This document shows positions 46,773-58,857 of a stretch of DNA of 64,000 nucleotides, one piece after another (positions within the stretch are counted from its first letter, which is position 1; the number at the start of each line of letters is the position of its first letter). The translations under genes and the position numbers were made by a program. This DNA comes from Phocoena phocoena (taxonomy: Eukaryota > Chordata > Mammalia > Artiodactyla > Phocoenidae), in the NCBI RefSeq assembly GCF_963924675.1, contig NC_089220.1, positions 170,238,761-170,302,760 on the forward strand. The letters run 5' to 3'. The notes beneath the pieces are model-generated. The model was not told where the DNA came from. It saw only the letters and a list, made by a program, of their open reading frames with translations, and ran no database searches.

Positions 46773-47164
46773 TGTTATAGGCTGAATTGTGTCCCCTCAA
46801 GTTCATATGTTAAAATCCAAAGCCTCACTTCCTCAGAATATGACTGTATTTAGAGAAGAGGCTTTTAAAGGGGTAATTAAGTTAAAATGAGGTCATTAGG
46901 ATGGGCCCTAATCCAATCTGGCTGGTATCCTTATAAGAAGAGGAAATGAGGACAGAGACACACACAGAGGGAAGACCATGTGAAGACACAGGGAGAAGAC
47001 AGCATCTATCAATACATGCCAAGGAGAGGCCTCAGAAAAAAAACAACCCTGCTCACACCTTGACCTTGAGCTTCCAGCCTCCAGAACTGGGAGACAATAA
47101 ATTCCTGTTGATTAAGCCTCCAGTCTGTGGTACTTTGTTACAGCAGCCCTAGCAAACCAATAAA
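46773..47164 (+). mobile_element. ERVL-MaLR (MLT1-like) solo LTR, plus
   Basis: It starts 'tgttataggctgaattgtg' and ends near 'ccctagcaaaccaataaa'. The flanks GTGAC (46768-46772) and ATGAC (47165-47169) differ at one base. An end fragment of a related LTR may follow at 47190-47245 ('gtttaaagccactaaatttt'). Confidence 0.85.
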
Positions 47165-47249
47165 ATGACGATAAATGGACATCATTGTTTAAAGCCACTA
47201 AATTTTGGGGTAATTTACTACATGGCAATTGATAACCAGAATACCCCCA

Positions 47250-49407
47250 ATCTCCCAGAAATATGTATTTTTAAATTACTGGCACGATAGAGGCTCTACA
47301 CCTTCCAAAGAAATGCATCTCATATAGAAAAGTGATGGCACTGTTTTGCAACATTCTTCTTACTGAAGCTTAATTATTGTGTGGCTGTGATCCCACTGAG
47401 GGGAGAATTGGGGGGATTTTCCGGGCACCTGCAGAACAAACACACAATGTAGCTCAGAAGCAAGGGAAGCTGTGACGGAGAACCCTGCCTTGAGATTCCA
47501 GCCTTCCAGGCTGCAGGAAAACGGAGACGTTAACTGCCAGCCTATAAAAACACAATGAAGATGAGGTCCTCAATGTGCTACCATCTAGTAGCATCATGAC
47601 AACTGTAGAATTAGGTGAAACAAATGTGCTTTCCGGCCTCCCAGCTGGAAAGGGGAAGGCTAAAGGTTAATTGGATTCCATTTTGGAATCTGTGCACCTC
47701 ATAGGAGACTGTATGTGTTCATAACCAAACAAGGGACAAGAGGCTGGGCAAATTCAGCTCATCCTGGGTCCAAGGTGGCCTCTCCCTAAATTAACCAGAA
47801 TGCCACTGTCAGGTTTTGAGCTTTTCTCCCCCAACGTTTCAAGCCATTAGCAAGTCACAGGTGTTCTGCTCATTGATTTGGAAATCTCAGAGGCCTCTGA
47901 GTTGTGTCTCTTTGTGGGAAAAATAAAAGCAGTCAGGAGTCAGCAAAGGCATCTCCTGAGTTATTTCACTACTGTAGGTGGGCCCGGAGTTGCCGATAAC
48001 ATGTGAAACCCATTAACTTCGTCCCCATTTGTGGCCGGGTCACAGCCAGCTAAGAGGCTCTGCCAAAACCCCAAGCAGAGTTCCAGGGTGGCAAACGAAC
48101 ATGTCTATAATCTGATGTGGGCTTTTGAAACTGAGGCATCAGAAATATCCATAGCATCCCACCCCAGCTCTTTGTTCTTTGGCTCTTCACACTCCCAGCA
48201 AATGGAGTTTGGCGTTATGGTTCCAAAACCCACTTGGAGACTCTCAGCACAGGCCCCAGATGTGCTGATCTCATCTCTTGGTGTAATCCATTTAGAAACT
48301 AGGCAAAAATCACTTTGCAGCAAGTCACGGCACCAGTGATGTATGCAGAATTGCGCTGGTAACTTGTATAACTTTTTCTACAGCTTCCAAACAGGTCCCA
48401 ACACTATGAAGAGGAAGCCCGCCTGACCGAACGTTTGCTGGTTCAAACTTCCCTTGCTGCACACGTGTTTTGGCCAAGTCCAAAGCCACCGGATTTGGCA
48501 AAAATCCTCAAGGACTGAGCCACTGGATGTACGAAAAGCAATTTTTGGTTACATTACTCATGGGATACTCCCTGATCCTGAGGTGGAAAGGCTCTAGATC
48601 AGGGAGCACCGAACACGGAACCAGAACACCAAGGAACCAAGGACGGAGACCTTGAGATCACCCAGTACCACTCATATCTGGGCAACCAGCGTCCCCGCCC
48701 TGGGCCCTGAGCTGAGCCCCTGACACGGACTGAGGCGTTCACAGAGCCAAGGGGTTCTCCTCCCTCAATAACCAGGGCTCATGGCCCCACTTCTGGACCC
48801 CAGAATGCCACCGTCAAGTTGCCCAGAGCCCCCTTCTAGGCCCATCACCAGCCTCTTCCCCATTTTTATGCTCTATAGGGTGGCCCATGCCGCCTACTGT
48901 GCATCCCTGGGACAGAAAATGTCCAGGGGCCAGTGCCCACAGGGGACAGAGTTGGAGGCCCCTTGTGGACCAGATAGAGAAGGGGTCAGCCTTTCCTGCA
49001 ACCTGCAATGTTCTGTTGGGAGTTCGTAACAGATCAGTTCTGGAAAAGTTACATTTGCTTTAGCAACAAGGAGGCCAGGCTTCTTCACTACTCCTGCAGC
49101 ACCATGGCCCAGAGCTGAAACTTTATTATCTTATTTCCTTGAAAGTCATCTTTCTAGTGTGTATTTTCTAACATAAGTTAAAATGTGTTTCTCATCTCAA
49201 AAGCACGCTCCTCAGTTGATTTCTTTTCTTATGAGTAATTGACCCTCGGGGGAAAGAGCATACCTACTGAGGTTCTCCTCTCTGGCACCTGCTGGCTGCA
49301 TGTGAATTATGAAGGCGCTTCACGGCTGAAAGGAGCCCTGACCCAGGTAAGGCACAGCCGGAGCTACAAGACCCTGGTAACCCTTGAGTTTATTCCCACA
49401 CCCACCA
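47250..49407. other. Unassigned repeat-poor sequence
   Basis: Over about 2.1 kb I recognise no transposable element or gene; frames up to 102 codons have no features. Confidence 0.35.
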
Positions 49408-49798
49408 TGCCTGAGAAAGTTAATTCCTATCCGAGGACCCACAAACTGGAGGCTACCCCAGTGGGCCGGCCCACATCACAAATCTAAACCCAAGTCAGCC
49501 TGCACTTATGGAAACACCTGTCAAGGAAACGTTAACGCACACCAGTCACAATGTTCCAGCTCAGCTTTAGCGAGCTCCCCTTACTGTAGGAAACAGGACC
49601 TACAACAGGCTAGCCAAGCACCCCCTGTTTCCATGTTGCCCCTTCTAACACACTATAAAAGTGATTTCTGCCCAAAATCCCTCGGGAGGAGGGCTCCACT
49701 GCTCCGAAGGCCCTGTACTCCCCAATCCAGGGATTGTTTTCCCTTGAATAAAGGACATCAAACTCATTACTAAACTGTTTTGGTTTTGTCATTTGACA
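49408..49798 (+). repeat. 5' LTR of the endogenous retrovirus
   Basis: It starts TGCCTGAG and ends TTTGACA. A TATA box (TATAAAA) lies at 49654-49660 and a polyadenylation signal (AATAAA) at 49747-49752, in the order and spacing of an LTR promoter and R region. A frame at 49384-49773 spans it without meaning. Confidence 0.85.
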
Positions 49799-50904
49799 GT
49801 TTGGGTGACAAGATGTGTCCCGAAGACAGCTGCTGAAGATCCTGGGGTGGTTCCTAGATGAAGGGGAAGTACCCACCGAGCCTTCCTGCTTCTCCAGCTC
49901 GCAGGCTGCTTGCTGCGATCTCAGCTAAGCCTCTCTTGGAGGGAGCTCTGTTTATTTTGCATTCTGAGCTCTTCAAGTTAGGAAAATTGAGGTGTGAGAG
50001 ACTGTAGTCTTTTCCAGGTGAGACTTAGTGGGCTACAACATCTGGGTGTATGACCGACCTCACCTACAAAGTAAGTACCTCTAGGAGGTCCCGACAGGTC
50101 CCAGGAACTGTGCACAGACAGCCAGGACCAGTGAGTCTGGTTGAATTAGGGAGGATTATATCAACAAGGGAAAAAAATGGATACTCCTCAAGCTGAGAAA
50201 GCAAGATGCAGCCACTGGGGAACTCACAAAGCCTCAAGGTACAGCATAAACCACTGGGGGACTTGGGGAAATAAATTAAGCCGAGAAATTCGAACTTTTT
50301 TGACCAACAGCATATCGAAATCTAAGTAGGCACAAGTCAGGCTATTAAAGGCCATTAGGGCATCAGCCATAATACAGACATCTTCTCATGAAAGGAATTA
50401 TAGCTCTATTGCTAATGGGAGTCTTGGAAGCCAAATCCAAAATATCAGTGGGCTCGAGTTGAGCACATAAAAGCTCTAAAAGCCCTGGCCGTGTTCGGAC
50501 AAGTTGATCATAGAACAGGGGAGACTGACACTAGATCACCTGCCAATCTCAAGGAAACTTCCCTGCAACAAGGTACACTTTAAAACACCATAAAATCACG
50601 ACCTGGCAGCACATCCCTCCTGGGTATTAATTTGGCTCCAAGAGACCCAAGGCTTAGCTAGAGAAACAAGATCCTCAAGTTTCAAAGAAGTGAGCACATC
50701 ACCTGCCTGCACAGCTGCTCATTGTATGTCTAAGAACTGTGGTCCCGGAAGCATTTTAGTAGATATCCACAAAAATGGCAAAATCTTACTAATATAACCT
50801 AGAATTACAATGGCCATTATGGGGGACATTGCAATTAGACAAAAGTGTTCATTCAAGAAGTGCATATGAAAGTAAGGGTTCCCAACCTACTGGATGAGAG
50901 AAAA
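49799..50904 (+). other. Retroviral leader and internal remnant
   Basis: It begins with GTT and a candidate primer-binding site at about 49802-49819 (TGGGTGACAAGATGTG...), for which I cannot name the tRNA with confidence. An ATG in a purine-rich context lies near 50178, but the frame closes quickly. No domain is recognised. Confidence 0.5.
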
Positions 50905-51440
50905 TATTTGCAAGTCATAGATCTGATAAGGGGTTAATATCCAAAATATATAAAGAACTCATACAATGCAATAGCAAACAATCTGACTTAAAAATAGGCA
51001 GAGGATCTGAATAGACATTTTTCAAAGAAGGCATACAAATGGCCAACAGGTACATGAACAGGTGCTCAACACCATTAACCATCAGGGAAATTCAAATCAA
51101 AACCACAATGAGTAATCACTTCACACCTGTTAGAATGGCTATTATCCAAAAGACAAGAAATAACAAGCGCTGCAGGGATATGGAGAAAAAGGAACTTTTG
51201 TGCTATATTGGTGGGAATGTAAATTAGTGCAACCACTTCGGAAAACAGGATAGAAGTTACTCAAACAATAAGACTACCATATGATCCAGTAATTCCACTT
51301 CTGAGTACTTATCTGAAGAAAATGAAAACACTAGTTTGAAAAGAGTTTCACAATATATACAGATCTTGAATCATTATGCTGTACACATGAAAGTAATATA
51401 ACGTTATACGTCGACCATACCTCAATAACAAAGTTGTTTA
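50905..51440 (+). mobile_element. Old L1 fragment inside the retrovirus
   Basis: It contains the ORF2 C-terminal part ('gaatagacatttttcaaagaag', 'ggtgctcaacaccattaacc') and jumps near 51345 to the L1 3' end ('ctgtacacatgaaagtaata'), so it is internally deleted. It is more diverged than the L1s at 42-44 and 53-59 kb. Confidence 0.8.
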
Positions 51441-51832
51441 AAGGGTTTGTATATTCAGGTACTGGCTGTCTTGTAGCAGCAACAAAGGCTTTCTGGCCCT
51501 GCTGGTCTGAGTGGGTTGCAGTCAAAATACTGCTTATTTTTTGTTTGTTTCCTACTTTGTAGGTTAACCCATTTCATTATAGCTCCTTAAAATTTCCTTC
51601 CTTCCATTTTTCAAACAAAGATGAGAGATAAAATATTCCGTGAGACTTCTGCTTTTTATTCCCTTTTTTCTCTCTATGTTTGCTTGGGTGAATTTGTGTA
51701 TTTCTCTTCTATTGTGGCATTGAAGAAAACAGCCAACTAAGGAACCAAGACCTCCACACCCTAACCTATGAGCCCAGCTAGAGACCCAACTGATTCCAAC
51801 ATCAACAAGAAGCAGAGACTTGGAGTGGTGCT
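51441..51832 (+). other. Internal remnant of the retrovirus
   Basis: No domain or repeat is recognised; it lies between two inserted L1 fragments within the LTR pair. Confidence 0.45.
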
Positions 51833-51847
51833 GAAACCTTAAGTTTT

Positions 51848-52136
51848 TTTTATTGAAGTAGACTTGATTTACAACTTTGTGTTCGTTTCTGCTGTACAGT
51901 AAACTGACTCCATTATACATATATATTCCTTTTTTATATATTCTTTTCCCTTATGGTTTATCATAGAATACTGAATACAGTTCCCGGTGCTATACAGTAG
52001 GACCTTGTTTATCCATCCAATATATACTAGCTTACATCTGCTCACCCCGAACTCCCACTCCATCCCTCCCCCAGACCCCTCCCCCTGGGCAACCACCAGT
52101 CTGTTCGCTATGTTGATGAGTCTGTTTCTGTTTTGC
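51848..52136 (-). mobile_element. 5'-truncated L1 3' end (minus) inside the retrovirus
   Basis: An L1 3' UTR in reverse starts at a T-run (51844-51851). The flanks GAAACCTTAAGTTTT (51833-51847) and GAATACCTTAAATTTT (52137-52152) are a diverged target-site duplication. Confidence 0.85.
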
Positions 52137-52152
52137 GAATACCTTAAATTTT

Positions 52153-52370
52153 ATTTATTTATTTGTGTGTGTGTGTGTGTGGTACGCGGGCCTCTCACTG
52201 TTGTGGCCTCTCCCGTTGCGGAGCACAGGCTCCAGACGCTCAGGCTCAGTGGCCATGGCTCACGGGCTCAGCCGCTTCGCAACATGTGGGATCTTCCCGG
52301 ACCGGGGCACAAACCCGTGTCCCCTGCATCGGCAGGCGGACTCTCAACCACTGCACCACCAGGGAAGCCC
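52153..52370 (-). mobile_element. CHR-2-type SINE (minus) with an AAAT/CA tail
   Basis: A perfect 15-bp duplication AATACCTTAAATTTT (52138-52152 and 52371-52385) flanks it; the first copy is also the target-site copy of the adjacent L1. In place of a plain T-run, the tail reads (TTTA)n followed by (GT)8 at 52165-52180 on the plus strand. Confidence 0.95.
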
Positions 52371-52406
52371 AATACCTTAAATTTTGATCGATACTCTCAG
52401 TTGTAC

Positions 52407-52415
52407 AAAAGGGGG
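52407..52415 (+). other. Polypurine tract of the endogenous retrovirus
   Basis: AAAAGGGGG stands immediately before the 3' LTR start, where plus-strand priming takes place in retroviruses. Its position is the best single proof that the two LTRs belong to one provirus. Confidence 0.8.
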
Positions 52416-52807
52416 TAACTGACAAGGCTATTTTGTATATTGGGACTCACTAAATGGAGGCCACCCCAGCGGTCTGGCCCACATCACAAATCTAAACCCA
52501 AGTCAGCCTGCACTTACAGAAGCACCTGTTGAGTAAACCTAACACACACCAATCACAATCATCCCAACTCAGCTGTAGCGAGCTGCCCTTACCCTAGAAA
52601 ACAGGACCTGCTGGCCTTAAAAGGAACTCCTTGGCCTCCTAGCAAGCATGCCCTGTTTCCATTTGCCTCTTCTAAGCCTCTATAGAACCCCTTGGGAAGA
52701 GGGCTCCACAGCTTGGGAGGTACTGTACTTCCCCAATCCGTGGACTGTTTCCCTCAAACAAAGGCCATCAGACTGCTTACACACCTTTTAAGTTTTGTTA
52801 TTGGACA
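52416..52807 (+). repeat. 3' LTR of the endogenous retrovirus
   Basis: It starts TAACTGAC (a decayed TG start) and ends TTGGACA. It aligns along its length with the 5' LTR, with indels: extra bases near 52612-52640, and the TATA region reads 'ctctatagaac'. The AATAAA signal is lost ('caaacaaagg'). Confidence 0.85.
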
Positions 52808-52812
52808 CACCC

Positions 52813-53458
52813 CTATGAGGGACAGGGGGACCCCGGTCCTTGCTTGTATTTCACAGTGTTATTTCAGTGAAAAACTAGCAACCGAACCCAGATTGCTTCC
52901 CAGATGGGGTTGAGATAGAAAGATTTGAATAAAGGCACATGGCTAATTCAAGAGCCAGATATAAATAGAATAAATTTAAACTGGGGCTAGGATTTGGGGG
53001 GAGGAAATAGCATTTTTCTTGTGGCTCTCCCAGCACCTCAGCAATGCAGGACTGATATATAAGATCTAATTCGTGATGCCACAAAGAATTCACTGGTTCA
53101 AATTTCCTTTGCTCCTCACTTTTCGTTCCAAGTAAGAAGCCACTGAGGCTGGCAAGGATACTGGGCAGAGCCAGTAGCGCCTACGGAGAGAGGGACCTCT
53201 AGTGTTGGGCTACTTTTCTACCACACAGCAATGATCCATTCACCTATGTATTTATCTACGGTTATTACAATACTGTTTCTGCGAAAACCTCGATTTGAAT
53301 GTTTAAAGTATTTGTCTTTCACCTCGAGGATAACTTTAAGAGAATGGCAAAATATAAGCTGTAACATACAATATTAAGGAAAGTCCTAAGTAACCGAAAA
53401 ATATTTATTAGGGGCCCATTAAATCTTCAGGCCTGGGATAGGTACTAAAAGTAATTTC
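52813..53458. other. Unassigned sequence
   Basis: I recognise nothing between the retrovirus and the large L1. Confidence 0.4.
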
Positions 53459-53468
53459 AAGAATTCTA

Positions 53469-54085
53469 GATTAAAAACATTCCCAGCTCCCCCTTCCTCC
53501 ATCTCCGCCACGGGTGGTGTCCCAGGCAGCGTCTCCAGCATCATACAGCCTCCTAGAATCAGATGCTTTTACATTCTCCTCACTGTGCCGTGTGGATGAA
53601 AGGCTCTTGGTGCTGCAGCCAGAAGTTAGTGCTGTGCCTCTGAGGTGGGAGAGCCAACTTCAGGACACTGGTCCACAAGAGACCTCCCAGCTGCACATAA
53701 TATCCAACGGCGAAAATCTCCCAGAGATCTCCATCTCAACACCAGCACCCAGCTTCACTCAACGACTAGCAAGCTACAGTGCTGGACATCCTATGCCAAA
53801 CAACTAGCAAGACAGGAACACAACCCCATCCATTAGCAGAGAGGCTGCCTAAAATCACAATAAGTCAACAGACACCCCAAAACACACCACCAGACGTAGA
53901 CCTGCCCACCAGAAAGACAAGATCCAGCCTCATCCACCAGAACACAGCCACTAGTCCCCTCCACCAGGAAGCCTACACAACCCACTGAACCAACCTTAGC
54001 TACTGGGGACAGACACCAAAAACAACAGGAACTACGAACCTGCAGCCTGCAAAAAGGAGACCCTAAACACAGTAAGATAAGAAAA
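53469..54085 (+). promoter_or_regulatory. L1 5' UTR (internal promoter region)
   Basis: It precedes ORF1 and contains the cetartiodactyl L1 leader 'ccaactagcaagacaggaac'-like sequence near 53799-53821. By analogy with other mammalian L1s this region carries the internal RNA polymerase II promoter. Promoter activity is not shown by the sequence. Confidence 0.7.
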
Positions 54086-54979
54086 ATGAGAAGACAGAAA
54101 AACACACAGCAGATGAAGGAGCAAGATAAAAACCCACCAGACCTAACAAATGAAGAGGAAATAGGCAGTCTACCTGGAAAAGAATTCAGAATAATGATAG
54201 TAAAGATGATCCAAAATCTTGGAAATAGAATAGACAAAATGCAAGAAACATTTAACAAGGACCTAGAAGAACTAAAGATGAAACAAGCAACGATGAACAA
54301 CACAATAAATGAAATGAAAAATACTCTAGATGGGATCAATAGCAGAATAACTGAGGCAGAAGAACGGATAAGTGACCTGGAAGATAAAAGAGTGGAAATA
54401 ACTAATGCAGAGCAGAATAAAGAAAAAAGAATGAAAAGAACTGAGGACAGTCTCAGAGACCTCTGGGACAACATTAAACACACCAACATTCGAATTATAG
54501 GGGTTCCAGAAGAAGAAGAGAAAAAGAAAGGGACTGAGAAAATATTTGAAGAGATTAGAATTGAAAACTTCCCTAATATGGGAAAGGAAATACTTAATCA
54601 AGTCTAGGAAGCACAGAGAGTCCCATACAGGATAAATCCAAGGAGAAATACGCCAAGACACATATTAATCAAACTGTCAAAAATTAAATACAAAGAAAAC
54701 ATATTAAAAGCAGCAAGGGAAAAACAACAAATAGCCCACAAGGGAATCCCCATAAGGTTAACAGCTGATCTTTCAGCAGAAACTCTGCAAGCCAGAAGGG
54801 ACTGGCAGGACATCTTTAAAGTGATGAAGGAGAAAAACCTGCAACCAAGACTACCCTACCCAGCAAGGATCTCATTCAGATTTGATGGAGAAATTAAAAC
54901 CTTTACAGACAAGCAAAAGCTGAGAGAGTTCAGCACCACCAAACCAGCTCTACAACAACTGCTAAAGGAACTTCTCTAG
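54086..54979 (+). pseudogene. L1 ORF1 (RNA-binding chaperone), one nonsense codon
   Basis: In active L1s, ORF1p is a trimeric RNA-binding protein that coats L1 RNA in cytoplasmic particles. Here 298 codons in one frame end at TAG 54977-54979. The N-terminal third is charged and rich in Lys, Glu and Gln. A heptad-like coiled-coil region covers about residues 45-115 (many Met, Leu, Ile spaced with Asn, Glu). An RRM-like segment starts near residue 130 ('TNIRIIGVPEEEE'), and the C-terminal domain follows. A premature TAG at 54605-54607, codon 174, falls in the RRM-like part. It looks like a C-to-T change of a CAG codon. After it the frame stays open to the normal end, so this is the only lesion. 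The start ATG was chosen because it opens the longest frame next to the 5' UTR. It is followed by ORF2 after 58 bases, the usual L1 arrangement. Confidence 0.9.
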
Positions 54980-55037
54980 GCAAGAAACACAAGAGAAGGA
55001 AAAGACCTACAATAACGAACCCAAAACAATTAAGAAA

Positions 55038-58000
55038 ATGGGAATAGGAACATACATATCGATAATTACCTTAAACGTAAATGGACTAAATGCTCCCACC
55101 AAAAGACACAGATTGCCTGAATGGATACAAAAACAAGACGCATATATTTGCTCTCTACAAGAGACCCACTTCAGACCTAGAGACACATACAGACTGAAAG
55201 TAAGGGGACGGAAAAAGATATTTCATGCAAATGGAAACCAAAAGAAAGCTGGAGTAGCAATTCTCATATCAGACAAAATAGACTTTAAAATAAAGACTAT
55301 TACAAGAGACAAAGAAGGACACTACATAATGATCAAGGGATCGATTCAAGAAGAAGATATAACAATAGTAAATATTTATGCACCCAACATAGGAGCACCT
55401 CAGTACATAAGGCAAATAGTAACAGCCATAAAAGGGGAAATCGACAGTAACACATTCATAGTAGGGGACTTTAACACCCCACTTTCACCAATGGACAGAT
55501 CATCCAAAATGAAAATACATAAGGAAACCCAAGCTTTAAATGATACATTAAACAAGATGGACTTAATTGATATTTATAGGACATTCCATCCAAAAACAAC
55601 AGAATACACATTTTTCTCTAGTGCTCATGGAACATTCTCCAGGATAGATCATATCTTGGGTCACAAATCAAGCCTTGGTAAATTTAAGAAAACTGAAATT
55701 GTATCAAGTATCTTTTCTGACCACAACACTATGAAACTAGATATCAATTACAGGAAAAGATCTGTAAAAAATACAAAACACATGGAGGCTAAACAATACA
55801 CTACTTAATAATGAAGCGATCACTGAAGAAATCCAAGAGGAAATCAAAAAATACCTAGAAACAAATGACAATGGAGACACGATGACCCAAAATCTATGGG
55901 ATGCAGCAAAATCAGTTCTAAGAGGGAAGTTTATAGCAATACAATCCTACCTTAAGAAACAGGAAACATCTCAAATAAGCAACCTAACCTTGCACCTAAA
56001 GCAATTAGAGAAAGAAGAACAAAAAAACCCCAAAGTTAGCAGAAGGAAAGAAATAATAAAAATCAGATCAGAAAAAAATGAAAAAGAAATGAAGGAAATG
56101 ATAGCAAAGATCAATAAAACTAAAAGCTGGTTCTTTGAGAAGATAAACAAAATTGATAAACCATTAGCCAGACTCAGCAAGAAAAAAAGGGAGAAGACTC
56201 AAATCAATAGAATTAGAAATGAAAAAGGAGAAGTAACAACTGACACTGCAAAAATATAAAAGATCATGAGAGATTACTACAAGCAACTCTATGCCAATAA
56301 AATGGACAACCTGGAAGAAATGGACAAATTCTCAGAAAGGCACAACCTGCCAAGACTGAATCAGGAAGAAATAGAAAAGGTGAACAGACCAATCACAAGC
56401 ACTGAAATTGAAACTGTGATTAAAAATCTTCCAACAAACAAAAGCCCAGGACCAGATGGCTTCACACGTGAATTCCATCAAACATTTAGAGAAGAGCTAA
56501 CACCTATCCTTCTCAAACTCTTCCAAAATATAGCAGAGGGAGGAACACTCCCAAACTCATTCTACGAGGCCACCATCACCCTGATACCAAAACCAGACAA
56601 GGATGTCACAAAGAAAGAAAACTACAGGCCAATATCACTGATGAACATAGATGCAAAAATCCTCAACAAAATACTAGCAAACAGAATCCAACAGCACATT
56701 AAACGGATCATACACCATGATCAAGTGGGGTTTATTCCAGGAATGCAAGGATTCTTCAATATACACAAATCAATCAACGTGATACATCATATTAACAAAT
56801 TGAAGGAGAAAAACCATATGATCATCTCAATAGATGCAGAGAAAGCTTTTGACAAAATTCAACACCCATTTATGATAAAAACCCTGCAGAAAGTAGGTAT
56901 AGAGGGAACTTTCCTCAACATAATAAAGGCCATATATGACAAACCCACAGCCAACATTGTCCTCAATGGTGAAAAGCTGAAAGCATTTCCACTAAGATCA
57001 GGAAGAAGACAAGGTTGCCCACTCTCACCACTCTTATTCAACATAGTTTTGGAAGTTTTAGCCACAGCAATCCGAGAAGAAAAGGAAATAAAAGGAATCC
57101 AAATCAGAAAAGAAGAAGTAAAGCTGTCACTATTTGCAGATGACATGATACTATACATAGAGAATCCTAAAGATGCTACCAGAAAACTACTAGAGGTCAT
57201 CAATGAATTTGGTAAAGTAGCAGGATACAAAATTAATGCACAGAAATCTCTGGCATTCCTATACACTAAGGATGAAAAATCTGAAAGTGAAATCAAGAAA
57301 ACACTCCCATTTACCACTGCAACAAAAAGAATAAAATATCTAGGAATAAACCTACCTAAGGAGACAAAAGACCTGTATGCAGAAAATTATAAGACACTGA
57401 TGAAAGAAATTAAAGATGATACAAATAGATGGAGAGATATACCATGTTCTTGGATTGGAAGAATCAACATTGTGAAAATGACTCTACTACCCAAAGCAAT
57501 CTACAGATTCAATGCAATCCCTATCAAACTACCACTGGCATTTTTCACAGAACTAGAACAAAAAATTTCACAATTTGTATGGAAACACAAAAGATCCTGA
57601 ATAGCCAAAGCAATCCTGAGAACGAAAAACGGAGCTGGAGGAATCAGGCTTCCTGACTTCAGACTATACTACAAAGCTACGGTAATCAAGACAGTATGGT
57701 ACTGGCACAAAAACAGAAATATAGATCAATGGAACAGGATAGAAAGCCCAGAGATAAACCCACGCACATATGGTCACCTTATCTTTGATAAAGGAGGCAG
57801 GAATGTACAGTGGAGAAAGGACAGCCTCTTCAATAAGTGGCGCTGGGAAAACTGGACAGCTACATGTAAAAGTATGAGATTAGATCACTCCCTAACACCA
57901 TACACAAAAATTAGCTCAAAATGGATTAAAGACCTAAATGTAAGGCCAGAAACTATCAAACTCTTAGAGGAAAACATAGGCAGAACACTCTATGACATAA

Positions 58001-58857
58001 AGCACAGCAAGGTCCTTTTTGACCCACCTCCTAGAGAAATGGAAATAAAAACAAAAATAAACAAATGGGACCTAATGAAACTTCAAAGCTTTTGCACAGC
58101 AAAGGAAACCATAAACAAGACCAAAAGACAACCCTCAGAATGGGAGAAAATATTTGCAAATGAAGCAACTGACAAAGGATTAATCTCCAAAATTTATAAG
58201 CAGCTCATGCAGCTTAATATCAAAAAAACAAACAACCCAATCCAAAAATGGGCAGAAGACCTAAATAGACATTTCTCCAAAGAAGATATACAGACTGCCA
58301 ACAAACACATGAAAGAATGCTCAACATCAGTAATCATTAGAGAAATGCAAATCAAAACTACAATGAGATATCATCTCATACCAGTCTGAATGGCCATCAT
58401 CAAAAAATCTAGAAACAATAAATGCTGGAGAGGGTGTGGAGAAAAGGGAACCCTCTTACATTGTTGGTGGGAATGTGAACTGATACAGCCACTGTGGAGA
58501 ACAGTATGGAGGTTCCTTTAAAAACTACAAATAGAACTACCATACGACCCAGCAATCCCACTACTGGGCATATACCCTGAGAAAACCATAATTCAAAAAG
58601 AATCATGTACCAAAATGTTTATTGCAGCTCTATTTACAATAGCCCGGAGATGGAAACAACCTAAGTGTCCATCATCGGAAGAATGGATAAAGAAGATGTG
58701 GCACATATATACAATGGAATATTACTCAGCCATAAAAAGAAATGAAATTGAGCTATTTGTAATGAGGTGGATAGACCTAGAGTCTGTCATACAGAGTGAA
58801 GTAAGTCAGAAAGAGAGAGACAAATACCGTATGCTAACACATATATATGGAATTTAA
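55038..58857 (+). pseudogene. L1 ORF2 (endonuclease and reverse transcriptase), five lesions
   Basis: In active L1s ORF2p nicks target DNA and reverse-transcribes RNA at the nick. The first 256 codons (55038-55808) encode the endonuclease, with 'NVNGLNAP', 'SLQETHF', 'GDFNTPLSPMDR' and the catalytic 'SDHN' visible. An extra A in the run at 55775-55778 shifts the frame; from there the reading continues in the next frame. In that frame lie nonsense codons at 56257-56259 (TAA), 57598-57600 (TGA), 58387-58389 (TGA) and 58519-58521 (TAA). The two TGAs look like CpG decay of CGA codons. The reverse-transcriptase domain is wholly open in 56266-57600 and keeps the catalytic Phe-Ala-Asp-Asp at 57133-57144. 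The C-terminal CX3CX7HX4C motif lies at about 58422-58478. The last frame ends at 58857. The protein cannot be made as a whole. Confidence 0.95.

Larger units (their letters stand above)
49408..52807 (+). mobile_element. Decayed endogenous retrovirus with two LTRs and nested insertions
   Basis: Two related LTRs in the same orientation (49408-49798 and 52416-52807) enclose about 2.6 kb, of which three later retroelements make up about 1.1 kb. A polypurine tract directly precedes the second LTR and a primer-binding-like site follows the first. The pentamers outside are CACCA (49403-49407) and CACCC (52808-52812). The remaining 1.5 kb has no open frame recognisable as gag, pol or env, so the copy was internally deleted or non-autonomous. 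LTR divergence, roughly one base in five by eye, implies an old insertion. The retroviral class is not assigned. Confidence 0.85.

Noticed and set aside
53833..54489. 218-codon frame antisense to L1 ORF1
   Set aside because: It is an antisense shadow of the ORF1 coding region and 5' UTR, with low-complexity hydrophobic composition.
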